From contig CAZOTT010000152.1 of assembly GCA_964582785.1 (NCBI GenBank), forward strand, positions 1 to 5,655: DNA of 5,655 nucleotides. The letters run 5' to 3'. The DNA is from JAMOQA01 sp964582785. GTDB lineage: Bacteria > Acidobacteriota > Polarisedimenticolia > J045. Made by a program: the position numbers and the translations under genes. Positions 1 through 5,655 of this stretch are shown piece by piece. The notes beneath the pieces were generated by a model. It had not been told where the DNA came from. It saw nothing but the letters and a program-made list of their open reading frames with translations, and made no database searches. Position 1 is the stretch's first letter. Every line of letters begins with the position of its first letter.

Positions 1-120
1 GGTCCCGGCGGCACGGTATCGAAAGAATCAGAAGGATTTCGAGCCTCGGCGGATTCGGGCTTTCGTGACGCGTCCACCACCTGACGGCGTTGCTGCACCG
101 CGGGAGCGGGGGCCGCGCCG
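1..120. other. Gene-free left edge, no supported feature
   Basis: No convincing gene is seen here. Several short frames stay open to the window edge, including a plus-strand frame ending at the TGA at 82-84 and a minus-strand frame from a GTG at 98, but none shows the strong third-position G/C bias of the five real genes and the GTG has no ribosome binding site. Positions about 11-70 are visibly less GC-rich than the rest, as expected for non-coding DNA. A 5-bp GC stem (99-103 with 113-117, 9-nt loop) lies just past the stop of the minus-strand gene, but it is short and has no U-tract, so I do not call a terminator. Confidence 0.5.
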
Positions 121-1284
121 TCAGGTCTCCTCGTCGAAGAGGAGCTCGGCCTTGATCTCGCCTTCCTCCTCGAGGTTTCCGCCGAGGGCGGCGGCGAGGA
201 CGCCCAGCGTCGCCATGAAGCCGGCGTAGCCCGGGATCGACAGCCGGTCGGGCGGGAGGCCGGCCCAGCGGGCGAAGACCTCGCGGGGCAGGGCGGCGGC
301 GACAGCCCAGGAAACGGCGAAGAGGACGAGCCAGAGGGACGCGAGGCCGAGGACCAGGGTGCCGAAGAGGACGATCCGGGTCCGGGCGAGCTGTTCCCGC
401 CAACCATGTTCCCGTCCCACCTGGGCGAGGTTCTGGCCCCAGAACAGGAAGGCCGTGGCGACGAGGATCGTGACGGCGGGGGCGGCCAGCAGCCAGGCCC
501 GGCCCAGGTGGGCGCCGACTTCCCAGGACTCCGCCGTCAGCAGCAGGTAGACGAGGGACACCGCTGCCGCCGCCGTCAGCCGGCCCAGGTAGAGGGGCAT
601 GTTCCACGGGCGAGCGCCGAGGATGTCCCGCAGGATCCCCCGGGGGTCGGACCAGAAGGCCTTCCAGTAGAAGGTGAGGGCGGCCCAGCGGGCCCGCTGT
701 TCCTCCAGCCGGGCGTCGGTGACCTCCCGGAGGTTGGCGGCGGCGGTCTCCCGCTGTTCCGGGGGGAAGGGGTCCAGGGAGGCCTCGGCGGGATCCTCGA
801 AGGGGCGCATCGGGCCCCGGTCCGCGTGGGAAAGGCCGAACAGGTGCCCGAGCAGGTGCAGGGCGAGCCCCGCGATCCGCCCCGGGAGGGCGGCGGCGCC
901 GTTCCCGAGGCGGGCCGTGGAGAGAACGGCCGCCTCCAGGGCCGAGGAGGGGACCCCGACCGCGGCGATCCGGTGGCGGGGGACCAGCTCGTTCGGGACC
1001 AGCACGAGGACGTAGTCCCAGTGGCGGGCCAGCTTCTCCTCCGCGCCCAGCTCGAGCAGCTCCAGGGGGTCGAGGGCCCCGGTCGGCGGGTGGACGCGGC
1101 GCTCGAGGAACGGCATCTCCCAGGCGAACTCCGGGAACCAGGAGGAGAGCAGCCCGCGCAGCCGGTCCCGGGCCTCCCGGAAGGCATCGACCAGGGCGCG
1201 GTCGCCCACGTCCGCGGCGAGGACCCACCCGACCACCAGGCGGGGCAGGGCGCTGGGCGGGGACGTCCCGGGGGCGGCGTGCAT
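121..1284 (-). CDS. Membrane protein with degenerate archaemetzincin-like zinc domain
   Basis: The protein has 387 residues from the ATG at 1284. The soluble N-terminal part (about 1-200) resembles the archaemetzincin layout: a hydrophobic strand (VLVLVP, 92-97), an AVLSTARL segment (119-126), then HLLGHLFGLSH (143-153), matching HExxHxxGxxH except that Leu144 replaces the catalytic Glu. The three zinc-ligand histidines (143, 147, 153) remain, but the cysteine cluster that follows in archaemetzincins is absent. Four hydrophobic segments follow, at about 235-251, 263-283, 302-332 and 350-369, then an acidic tail. There is no signal peptide, so the metzincin-like part is probably cytoplasmic. 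A start 13 codons upstream (1323) is possible, but it would overlap the divergent gene and its promoter. A zinc-binding or sensory role without peptidase activity is inference. The reading frame is secure from codon bias; the family assignment is remote. Confidence 0.72.
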   Translation of the reverse strand: MHAAPGTSPPSALPRLVVGWVLAADVGDRALVDAFREARDRLRGLLSSWFPEFAWEMPFLERRVHPPTGALDPLELLELGAEEKLARHWDYVLVLVPNELVPRHRIAAVGVPSSALEAAVLSTARLGNGAAALPGRIAGLALHLLGHLFGLSHADRGPMRPFEDPAEASLDPFPPEQRETAAANLREVTDARLEEQRARWAALTFYWKAFWSDPRGILRDILGARPWNMPLYLGRLTAAAAVSLVYLLLTAESWEVGAHLGRAWLLAAPAVTILVATAFLFWGQNLAQVGREHGWREQLARTRIVLFGTLVLGLASLWLVLFAVSWAVAAALPREVFARWAGLPPDRLSIPGYAGFMATLGVLAAALGGNLEEEGEIKAELLFDEET

Positions 1285-1316
1285 GGGAGAGAGTCTACCT
1301 GCTATCGTGCCTCCCG
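1285..1316. promoter_or_regulatory. Putative bidirectional promoter with two leaderless starts
   Basis: This 32-bp gap separates two divergent ATG codons. On the plus strand TGCTATCGT (1300-1308) reads as an extended -10 element, with 8 nt before the ATG at 1317. On the minus strand TAGACT (1297-1292) reads as a -10 element, with 7 nt before the ATG at 1284. Each hexamer matches TATAAT at four of six positions. At these spacings transcription would begin at or within a few bases of each ATG. Neither start has a Shine-Dalgarno sequence (the preceding bases are pyrimidine-rich CTCTCCC and CCTCCCG), unlike the GGAGG sites of the pilT and J-domain genes. No good -35 box was found for either direction, so this remains a prediction. 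Confidence 0.4.
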
Positions 1317-1643
1317 ATGGCACTTTCCCCGGACCATCCCGTCGTCGCCTGGGCGCGCAGGGAGATCGCGCCCCCCCTCCGGGAGCGCCTGCGCCCGGAG
1401 CGGATTCTCCTCTTCGACCCGCCCGACCGTCCCGCCTCCGCCGGGACGGCGCCCCCCGGCCTCCTGGTCGTCGCGGCCGCCTTCGAGGGGATCCCGGTCC
1501 CGGAACGGGTGGCGATCGTGCGCGGGCTCCTGGCCGACAGCAGCCCCGTGCGGCCGCTCTGCCTGACGCCGGCGGAAGCCGCCGTGGCGGAACGGGTGCC
1601 CGGGCCGGTGCTCGCCGCCGCCCGGACGGGGATCGAGATCTGA
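1317..1643 (+). CDS. Small degenerate nucleotidyltransferase-like (MNT-fold) protein
   Basis: This is a 108-residue soluble protein, the usual size of a minimal nucleotidyltransferase. Residues 26-33 (RPERILLF) match the strand just before the GS loop of that family. LLVV at 49-52 falls exactly where the strand carrying the DxD aspartates should be, with the standard spacing from Phe33. PVRPLCLTPAE (77-87) and PGPV...ARTGIEI (95-108) resemble the usual PVDLLVLTPEE and C-terminal helix-strand ending. However, the GS pair is replaced by Asp34-Pro35 and the two metal aspartates by Pro46 and Gly48, so catalysis is not expected. Codon third positions are almost all G or C, supporting a real gene. 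It diverges from the metzincin-like gene and ends 4 nt before the convergent pilT-like stop. The fold call rests on remembered consensus; an unrelated small protein is possible. Confidence 0.7.
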   Translation: MALSPDHPVVAWARREIAPPLRERLRPERILLFDPPDRPASAGTAPPGLLVVAAAFEGIPVPERVAIVRGLLADSSPVRPLCLTPAEAAVAERVPGPVLAAARTGIEI

Positions 1644-1647
1644 GGGG

Positions 1648-3153
1648 CTAGCGCCCGAACAGCCCGCGGCCTCCACCCCGGCCGGCGGACGAATCCGCCT
1701 GGCTGAGTTCCCGGATCCGGGCCTGGAGCTGCTTGATCTTCGTCTCGTACTCCGCCCGCTGGGCCTCCAGGGTACGGGCCATCCGGCCGCGCTCCTCCTC
1801 CAGCTGGCGGAGGCGGCGATCGCGTTCCTCGTTCTGCTGGCGGATCTCGAGGAGCATCTGCTCAAGGGAACGGATCCGCTCGTCCCGCTCCCCGATCTCC
1901 TGCTCGTGGCGGGCCTGCAGGTCGTCGTAGAGCTTCTCGATCTCCATCAGCTTGTGGATCCGCGAGTAGTCCGCATCCAAGGGCATCATCCCCTCCTGCC
2001 CGGGCGCGTCGCCGGCGCCGGAGTAGAAGAACTTGCGCAGCATCAGGTCGAGCTCGCCGGGGTTCGTCGAGACCTCCATCGCGGTCTCCCGGCGGACCGC
2101 CCGGTGGATGACCAGCGCGGCGAGGGACTGGTTCATCGTCTGCATCCGGTAGTAGGAGACCGACTTTTCCATCTCTTCCTGGATGTCGTTGATCGCTCCC
2201 TCCTTGATCAGCTTGGCGATCCGGGGGGAGTTCCGCAGGACCTCGACCGCCGCGACCAGGCCGCTGCCGTCCGCCCGCTCGACCAGGCGCAGGCTGACGA
2301 TCGCCTGGAGCACCTGGGAGAGCTGCTGGCGCACCTGCCGGTGCTGTTCCGCCGGGAAGATGTCGATGATCCGGTCGATCGTCTGGGCGGCGGAATTCGT
2401 GTGGAGGGTCGTCAGCACCAGGTGGCCGGTCTCCGCCGCCGTCAGCGTGGTGGACATCGTCTCGAGGTCCCGGTTTTCCCCCACCATGATCACGTCGGGA
2501 TCCTGGCGCAGGGCGTTGCGCAGGGCCTCGGCGAAGCTCGTCGTGTCGGAGCCGACCTCCCGCTGGGTGACGGCCCCGAGCCCGTCCGGGATGATGAACT
2601 CGATCGGGTCCTCGATGGTCACGACGTGGACCAGGCGCTTCTGGACGATCTCCCCGAGGATCGCCGCCAGGGTGGAGGACTTGCCGGACCCGGTCGGCCC
2701 CGTGATCAGGACGAGACCCTGCTTGACGTCCGTCAGCTCCTTGAGGACATCCGGGAGGCCCCAGTCGTCCAGGGAGGGGAAGGCGAACGGCACCCGGCGG
2801 AAGCACGCTCCCAGCGTCCCGCGCTGGTAGAAGACCGTGCCGCGGAAGCGGGACAGCCCCCCCACCGAGTACCCGAACTCCACGCAGAAGTCCCGTTCCA
2901 GGATCTCGAGCTGGCGGGGAGTGAGGATCCCGCGGAGCAGCCCGTCCAGCGTTTCCGGCTGGAACGGCTGTCCCTTCACGGGGATCAGCCTGCCCTGGAG
3001 CCGGAGGAGGGGCGGGCGCATCGGCTTGAGGTGGAGGTCCGAGGCCTCCTTCTGGACCATGAACCGGAGCAGGTCGTCGAGGGAATAGGGCGCGGGCGCG
3101 GCCTCCCTGCCGCGGTCGCCGCCGGCCGTCCTGTCACCGGGTCCGCTGGTCAC
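1648..3153 (-). CDS. pilT: PilT-like type IV pilus retraction ATPase with coiled-coil tail
   Basis: This is a hexameric secretion-superfamily ATPase of the PilT/PilU type, which powers pilus disassembly for twitching at the cytoplasmic base of the type IV pilus. In order, the 501 residues show the N-terminal ASDLHLKP signature (37-44), Walker A GPTGSGKSST (152-161), the Asp box TIEDPIEF (179-186), Walker B ending DPDVIMVGENRDLET (218-232) and the His box GHLVLTTLHTNSA (243-255). AKLIKEG (313-319) stands where PilT has its conserved AIRNLIRE segment. The usual core ends near 375. Residues about 395-485 add a charged heptad-like coiled coil, followed by a Gly/Arg-rich tip ending in GLFGR. Typical PilT is 340-380 residues long. 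The Met usual in GEMRD is Asn227. The GTG start at 3153 has GGAGG 8 nt upstream. The pilT label covers family membership; PilU or another paralogue cannot be excluded. Confidence 0.93.
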   Translation of the reverse strand: MTSGPGDRTAGGDRGREAAPAPYSLDDLLRFMVQKEASDLHLKPMRPPLLRLQGRLIPVKGQPFQPETLDGLLRGILTPRQLEILERDFCVEFGYSVGGLSRFRGTVFYQRGTLGACFRRVPFAFPSLDDWGLPDVLKELTDVKQGLVLITGPTGSGKSSTLAAILGEIVQKRLVHVVTIEDPIEFIIPDGLGAVTQREVGSDTTSFAEALRNALRQDPDVIMVGENRDLETMSTTLTAAETGHLVLTTLHTNSAAQTIDRIIDIFPAEQHRQVRQQLSQVLQAIVSLRLVERADGSGLVAAVEVLRNSPRIAKLIKEGAINDIQEEMEKSVSYYRMQTMNQSLAALVIHRAVRRETAMEVSTNPGELDLMLRKFFYSGAGDAPGQEGMMPLDADYSRIHKLMEIEKLYDDLQARHEQEIGERDERIRSLEQMLLEIRQQNEERDRRLRQLEEERGRMARTLEAQRAEYETKIKQLQARIRELSQADSSAGRGGGRGLFGR

Positions 3154-3161
3154 GACATCTT

Positions 3162-3166
3162 CCTCC
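3162..3166 (-). promoter_or_regulatory. Shine-Dalgarno site fixing the GTG start of pilT
   Basis: GGAGG, within GGGAGGAAG, lies 8 nt upstream of the GTG at 3153. It decides that start over internal ATG codons and supports the 501-residue reading. An ATG at 3158 in another frame meets a stop after two codons and is not a gene start. Confidence 0.8.
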
Positions 3167-3189
3167 CTTCCAGGGGGGACCCCGGGCGG

Positions 3190-3218
3190 AATCTAGGGCC
3201 CCGGTCGCCGGCGGTCCA
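3190..3218 (-). promoter_or_regulatory. Possible sigma-70-like promoter for pilT
   Basis: Read on the minus strand, TGGACC (3218-3213) and TAGATT (3195-3190) are separated by exactly 17 bp, and each matches its consensus (TTGACA and TATAAT) at four of six positions. Transcription would start near 3183, giving a leader of about 30 nt that contains the GGAGG site. It overlaps the stem-loop at 3203-3232. Matches of this quality can arise by chance, so confidence is low. Confidence 0.3.
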
Positions 3219-3232
3219 CGGCCGGCGGGACC
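3203..3232 (-). other. GC-rich stem-loop after the J-domain gene
   Basis: GGTC-GCCGGC (3203-3212) pairs with GCCGGC-GG-GACC (3221-3232), giving a 10-bp stem with a 2-nt bulge and an 8-nt loop. It starts 3 nt after the stop codon of the upstream minus-strand gene. No U-tract follows in the minus direction, so it is not a classic intrinsic terminator. It could instead protect the mRNA 3' end, partly terminate transcription, or tune pilT expression. GC-rich DNA forms such stems readily. Confidence 0.35.
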
Positions 3233-3235
3233 CCC

Positions 3236-4693
3236 TCAGCGGGGCAGGACCGGCGCGAGGAACGGGTTTCCCCGCACGCGGGCCTGCGCCGAGGGATCGC
3301 CCCGCAGGGCCTGCAGGAGGGGGAGCGAGGGCTCGAGCCGCTCGACCCGGTCCAGCAGGAGGGCCGCCTCCCGCTCCTTCCCGGCGCGAAGAAGGCCCAG
3401 GGCGTGGGCCGCCAGCATGTCGGCCCGCGCCGGGTACCTTGCGGCCAGCTCCCCGAGCCGGCGCAGGGCTTCCCCCCGCCGGGCGGGATTGCCGAGAAGG
3501 AGCAGGCAGAGGTCCCGGGCGGCCTCGGCGTCGTCGGGGTCGGCCTCGACCGCCTTCTCGAGGCACTCGACGGCTTCCGCCCGCTGACCCTCCAGGGCCG
3601 CCTTCCGGGCCCGCTCCCGCCACCGGGCCGCGAGAGCGCCCGCGGACGGCTGCCGCGCGTCGCCGGCGAGCACCTGCCGCCGGCGGGCCGCCGCCGCGGC
3701 CGGGTCGGTGAGCTCCTCGTAGACCTCGTGGAGCACCCGGAACGCTTCCTCCACCTCCCGGCGCCTTCCCGACAGGGGACCGGTGCGGAAGCGGTCCGGG
3801 TGGAACCGGCGGACGGCCCGGTACCAGGCCTGCCGGATCGCACCGGGGGAGGCCCCGGTGCGGATGCCCAGCAGTCCCCGGGGGTCCCGGGTCCGCGCGG
3901 CGGCGAGCCAGCGGTCCAGCTCCTCCGCCGTCAGCTCTCGCTCGAGGTCGAAGCCCGCTTCCTCCTCGGGGGGAGTGGCCGGGACCAGCAGGCCGACGCG
4001 GAGAAGGGTGAAAAGGGCGCGGACCGGGGGGGGGCCGCCCCGTCCCGTGAGCTCCGCCAGCCGGCCGAGGGAGACCGGGCGGTCGGATGCGGCCAGGAGG
4101 GCCCGCTCGTCCTCCTCGAGCGGGAGGCCGCCGGGGTCCGCGACCCGCCGGACACCCTCGGGAAGGCGGGGCCGCCTCATCCCGTCGGCTTCTTCCCGGG
4201 CGAGGACCAGCGCCGCTTCCAGTGCCGGCAGGTTCGCCACCGGCTCGTTGCCGAGATCGATCCGGCCGGGAACCACCTGGAAGGTGGCGTCGCCCCACCG
4301 GGAGGTCTCGCGGAGGAAGGCGAGCAGGTGGTCCCACAGGAGCCCGGGCAGGCGCCCGGGGGGCACGTGTCCGCCGGCGGCCAGCCAGCCTCCCAGGAGG
4401 GGCCGGTCCCCGGCCTCCTCGAGGCCGGCCGCGAGGCGTTCCGCCGCGGCCGGCTCCAGGAGCCCCTCCCCGAGCAGCCACTCGGCGAGCCGGTCCTGCC
4501 GCGCGTTGCTGACCATGGCCAGCAGCCGGCCCTCCCGGAGGACGAACCGCCGGACGAGCTTCTTCTTCCGGACGTCGAGGGCGCCGGTGGCCCGCAGGAG
4601 CCCGAGGGGCCCGAGCAGGGCGGCGAGGGGATGGGCCGCGAGCCGGCCCTCGCGGGGAATCGTCAGCCCGGGTCCCGGAGCCACTCCTGCCAT
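3236..4693 (-). CDS. DUF4388-like, J-domain and TPR fusion protein
   Basis: This 485-residue soluble protein has three parts. Residues about 12-165 resemble DUF4388 (PATAN-like): a REGRL motif early, a strand pair around GALDVRKKKLVRRFVLREGRL (37-57), and a WLLGEGLL helix (72-79). DUF4388 is common in regulators of surface motility and in signalling proteins of Deltaproteobacteria-like lineages. Residues about 265-345 form a J domain with the HPD triad at 298-300 and flanking amphipathic helices, which predicts contact with an Hsp70 (DnaK). Residues about 352-455 contain two or three TPR-like helix pairs, and no membrane segment is seen. The ATG at 4693 has GGAGG 10 nt upstream inside the preceding gene, and the two genes overlap by 31 bp, implying translational coupling. 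The pilT-like gene follows 82 bp downstream. A role as co-chaperone or adaptor for pilus or motility machinery is inference from context. Confidence 0.85.
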   Translation of the reverse strand: MAGVAPGPGLTIPREGRLAAHPLAALLGPLGLLRATGALDVRKKKLVRRFVLREGRLLAMVSNARQDRLAEWLLGEGLLEPAAAERLAAGLEEAGDRPLLGGWLAAGGHVPPGRLPGLLWDHLLAFLRETSRWGDATFQVVPGRIDLGNEPVANLPALEAALVLAREEADGMRRPRLPEGVRRVADPGGLPLEEDERALLAASDRPVSLGRLAELTGRGGPPPVRALFTLLRVGLLVPATPPEEEAGFDLERELTAEELDRWLAAARTRDPRGLLGIRTGASPGAIRQAWYRAVRRFHPDRFRTGPLSGRRREVEEAFRVLHEVYEELTDPAAAAARRRQVLAGDARQPSAGALAARWRERARKAALEGQRAEAVECLEKAVEADPDDAEAARDLCLLLLGNPARRGEALRRLGELAARYPARADMLAAHALGLLRAGKEREAALLLDRVERLEPSLPLLQALRGDPSAQARVRGNPFLAPVLPR

Positions 4694-5655
4694 CTGCGTT
4701 CCGCCTCCTCCATCGACCAGCCGAAGGCCTCGAGGAAAGCTTGGGGCTCGGGGCGTCCCGCGGCCAGCAGCTCCAGGAACCAGGTCAGCCGGTGGCGGCC
4801 TGTCTCGCGGTCGAGGAAGGCGGTGAAGGAGAGGGCGGTCGGGTAGGAGAAGGGGACGATCGAGACCTTCCTGCCCCGCCGGACGGCGAGGGAGAGGGCG
4901 CGGTCCACGGTGGCGGGGTCCCGGGGCTCGAGGAGCTGGGCCAGTCCCTCGTGGAGCCAGCGGGGGGCGTGGCCCTTCGCCCTGGCGTGCACGAGGGCGT
5001 GGACCAGCTCGTGGCGGGCCACCCGCCGGACGGCGGGGGTCACCCGGTCGAGACCTCCCACGGGCAGGCGAATCTTCCCGTCGAAGAGCCCGGCCACGCG
5101 CTCGCCGGTGCCCGTCGTGTCGTGGAACTGGCGGTTCGTGTAGAGGATCACGGTGACCGGTTCCCGGGTCCAGGCGTCCAGCTCGTCCGCCAGCTCGCCG
5201 TACGCCCGTTCCAGCTCGTCCAGCAGGGCGGCCCCGAGCCGGTCGTCCCGGTCGCCGTCGAACCGGAGCACGAAATGGGTCGAGTCCGCCCGGCTGTAGC
5301 CGCTCTCCGCGGCCAGGTCCCGTTCGACCTTCGCGAGGCGTTTCCGGAGGGACGCGTCGCCGGGACGCGCCGCGACGGCGGCCCGCAGGGCCTCCACCGC
5401 ATCCTCGAGGCGGTTCCGCCGGTACTGGACCTCCCCCACCACCTCCAGCAGCCAGGGATTCGCCGGGCTGCCGGCGAGCCCGGTCAGGGCCAGGTCCAGG
5501 GCCCGGTCGAGCCGGTCTTCGCGGATCTCCAGCCAGGCGAGTTCCACCCGGGCGGCCACGTGGCCGGGCCGCAGGGCCAGGGCGCGCTCGTACAGCTGCT
5601 CGGCGTGCAGGGGATCGTTTTCCTGCCGGTCGGCCACGCGCGCCCGGAGCACGAG
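4663..5655 (-). CDS. TPR protein with zinc peptidase (MA-like, HExxH) domain, 5' partial
   Basis: The frame is open through the right edge of the window, so the N-terminus is missing; the GTG at 5652 is a codon inside an open frame, not a supported start. Numbering from it, residues about 12-110 form TPR-like helix pairs (for example ELAWLEIREDRLDRALDLAL at 37-56). A peptidase domain follows (about 120-325) with HELVH at 214-218 and WLHEGLAQ at 232-239, giving the two zinc histidines, the catalytic Glu215 and the third ligand Glu235 expected of a gluzincin. The strand VTVILYTN (166-173) and the RLPVGG turn (195-200) fit the MA-like peptidase family often found after TPRs. The active site is intact. 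Substrate and location are unknown, as any signal peptide would lie outside the window. It is the first visible gene of the minus-strand run and overlaps the J-domain gene by 31 bp. Confidence 0.85.
   Translation of the reverse strand, partial: LVLRARVADRQENDPLHAEQLYERALALRPGHVAARVELAWLEIREDRLDRALDLALTGLAGSPANPWLLEVVGEVQYRRNRLEDAVEALRAAVAARPGDASLRKRLAKVERDLAAESGYSRADSTHFVLRFDGDRDDRLGAALLDELERAYGELADELDAWTREPVTVILYTNRQFHDTTGTGERVAGLFDGKIRLPVGGLDRVTPAVRRVARHELVHALVHARAKGHAPRWLHEGLAQLLEPRDPATVDRALSLAVRRGRKVSIVPFSYPTALSFTAFLDRETGRHRLTWFLELLAAGRPEPQAFLEAFGWSMEEAERRWQEWLRDPG
4704..4708 (-). promoter_or_regulatory. Shine-Dalgarno site inside the upstream peptidase gene
   Basis: GGAGG lies 10 nt upstream of the ATG at 4693, embedded in the last codons of the TPR-peptidase gene. 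It supports this start over the GTG three codons later, whose AGGA is too close to serve. Ribosomes finishing the upstream gene would pass this site, consistent with coupled translation. Confidence 0.65.

Noticed and set aside
99..117. Short GC hairpin after the metzincin-like gene as a terminator
   Set aside because: Only a 5-bp stem and no U-tract; such stems occur by chance in DNA this GC-rich.
406..1566. Open frame of 386 codons on the plus strand across the metzincin-like gene and the divergent promoter
   Set aside because: It spans two oppositely oriented real genes in a different frame, has Gly/Pro/Arg-rich composition and shows no domain.
1644..1647. Shared bidirectional terminator between the convergent stops
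   Set aside because: Only 4 nt separate the two stop codons, and no hairpin with a U-tract was seen there.
1302..1865. Minus-strand frame of 187 codons over the small plus-strand gene
   Set aside because: It overlaps the pilT-like 3' end in another frame and the translation is Arg/Ser/Gly-rich. The plus-strand frame has the proper third-position G/C bias and a family-like pattern.
1906..3711. Long open frame of 601 codons on the plus strand opposite the pilT-like gene
   Set aside because: It is antisense to an unmistakable PilT-like ATPase, has low-complexity Gly/Arg/Pro/Asp-rich composition and no recognisable domain; long antisense frames are expected at this GC content.
3150..4481. Second long minus-strand frame of 443 codons within the J-domain gene
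   Set aside because: Extremely Pro/Gly/Arg-rich translation in an alternate frame, with no motif; the J-domain frame explains the region.
3404..4846. Long open frame of 480 codons on the plus strand opposite the J-domain gene
   Set aside because: The opposite strand has clear DUF4388-like, HPD and TPR features; this frame is a compositional shadow spanning two real genes.

Overview
This window is very GC-rich (about 70% by eye) with strong G/C bias at third codon positions. It holds five protein genes packed closely together. No RNA genes, mobile elements, CRISPR arrays or long repeats were seen. A PilT-type pilus ATPase next to a protein combining DUF4388-like, J-domain and TPR modules, plus a TPR-zincin peptidase, suggests a gliding or twitching Gram-negative-type bacterium such as an Acidobacteriota or Myxococcota member. 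That placement is inference from gene content; no taxonomic marker is present.

Layout: positions 1-120 carry no supported gene. Positions 121-1284 (minus) encode a membrane protein with an archaemetzincin-like N-terminal domain whose zinc motif keeps all three histidines but has Leu where the catalytic Glu should be, followed by four predicted membrane helices. Divergent from it, 1317-1643 (plus) encodes a 108-residue protein that looks like a minimal nucleotidyltransferase stripped of its GS loop and both metal-binding aspartates. The 32-bp gap between these two start codons contains a -10-like box facing each way, 7-8 nt from each ATG, and no Shine-Dalgarno sequence, so both may be leaderless. 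The plus-strand gene ends 4 nt from the convergent end of the pilT-like gene.

The right two thirds is a minus-strand run, read right to left: a TPR protein with an intact HExxH...E zinc peptidase domain (cut by the window edge), then a DUF4388-like/J-domain/TPR protein overlapping it by 31 bp, then, after an 82-bp gap with a stem-loop and a possible promoter, a PilT-like ATPase with an unusual coiled-coil C-terminal extension of about 100 residues.

The first two genes of this run are probably co-transcribed and translationally coupled. The pilT-like gene may share their transcript or use its own promoter. A role in pilus-driven motility or its regulation and assembly fits the minus-strand cluster. 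The divergent pair at the left looks like two non-catalytic relatives of enzyme families sharing one control region, and is the least ordinary part of the window.
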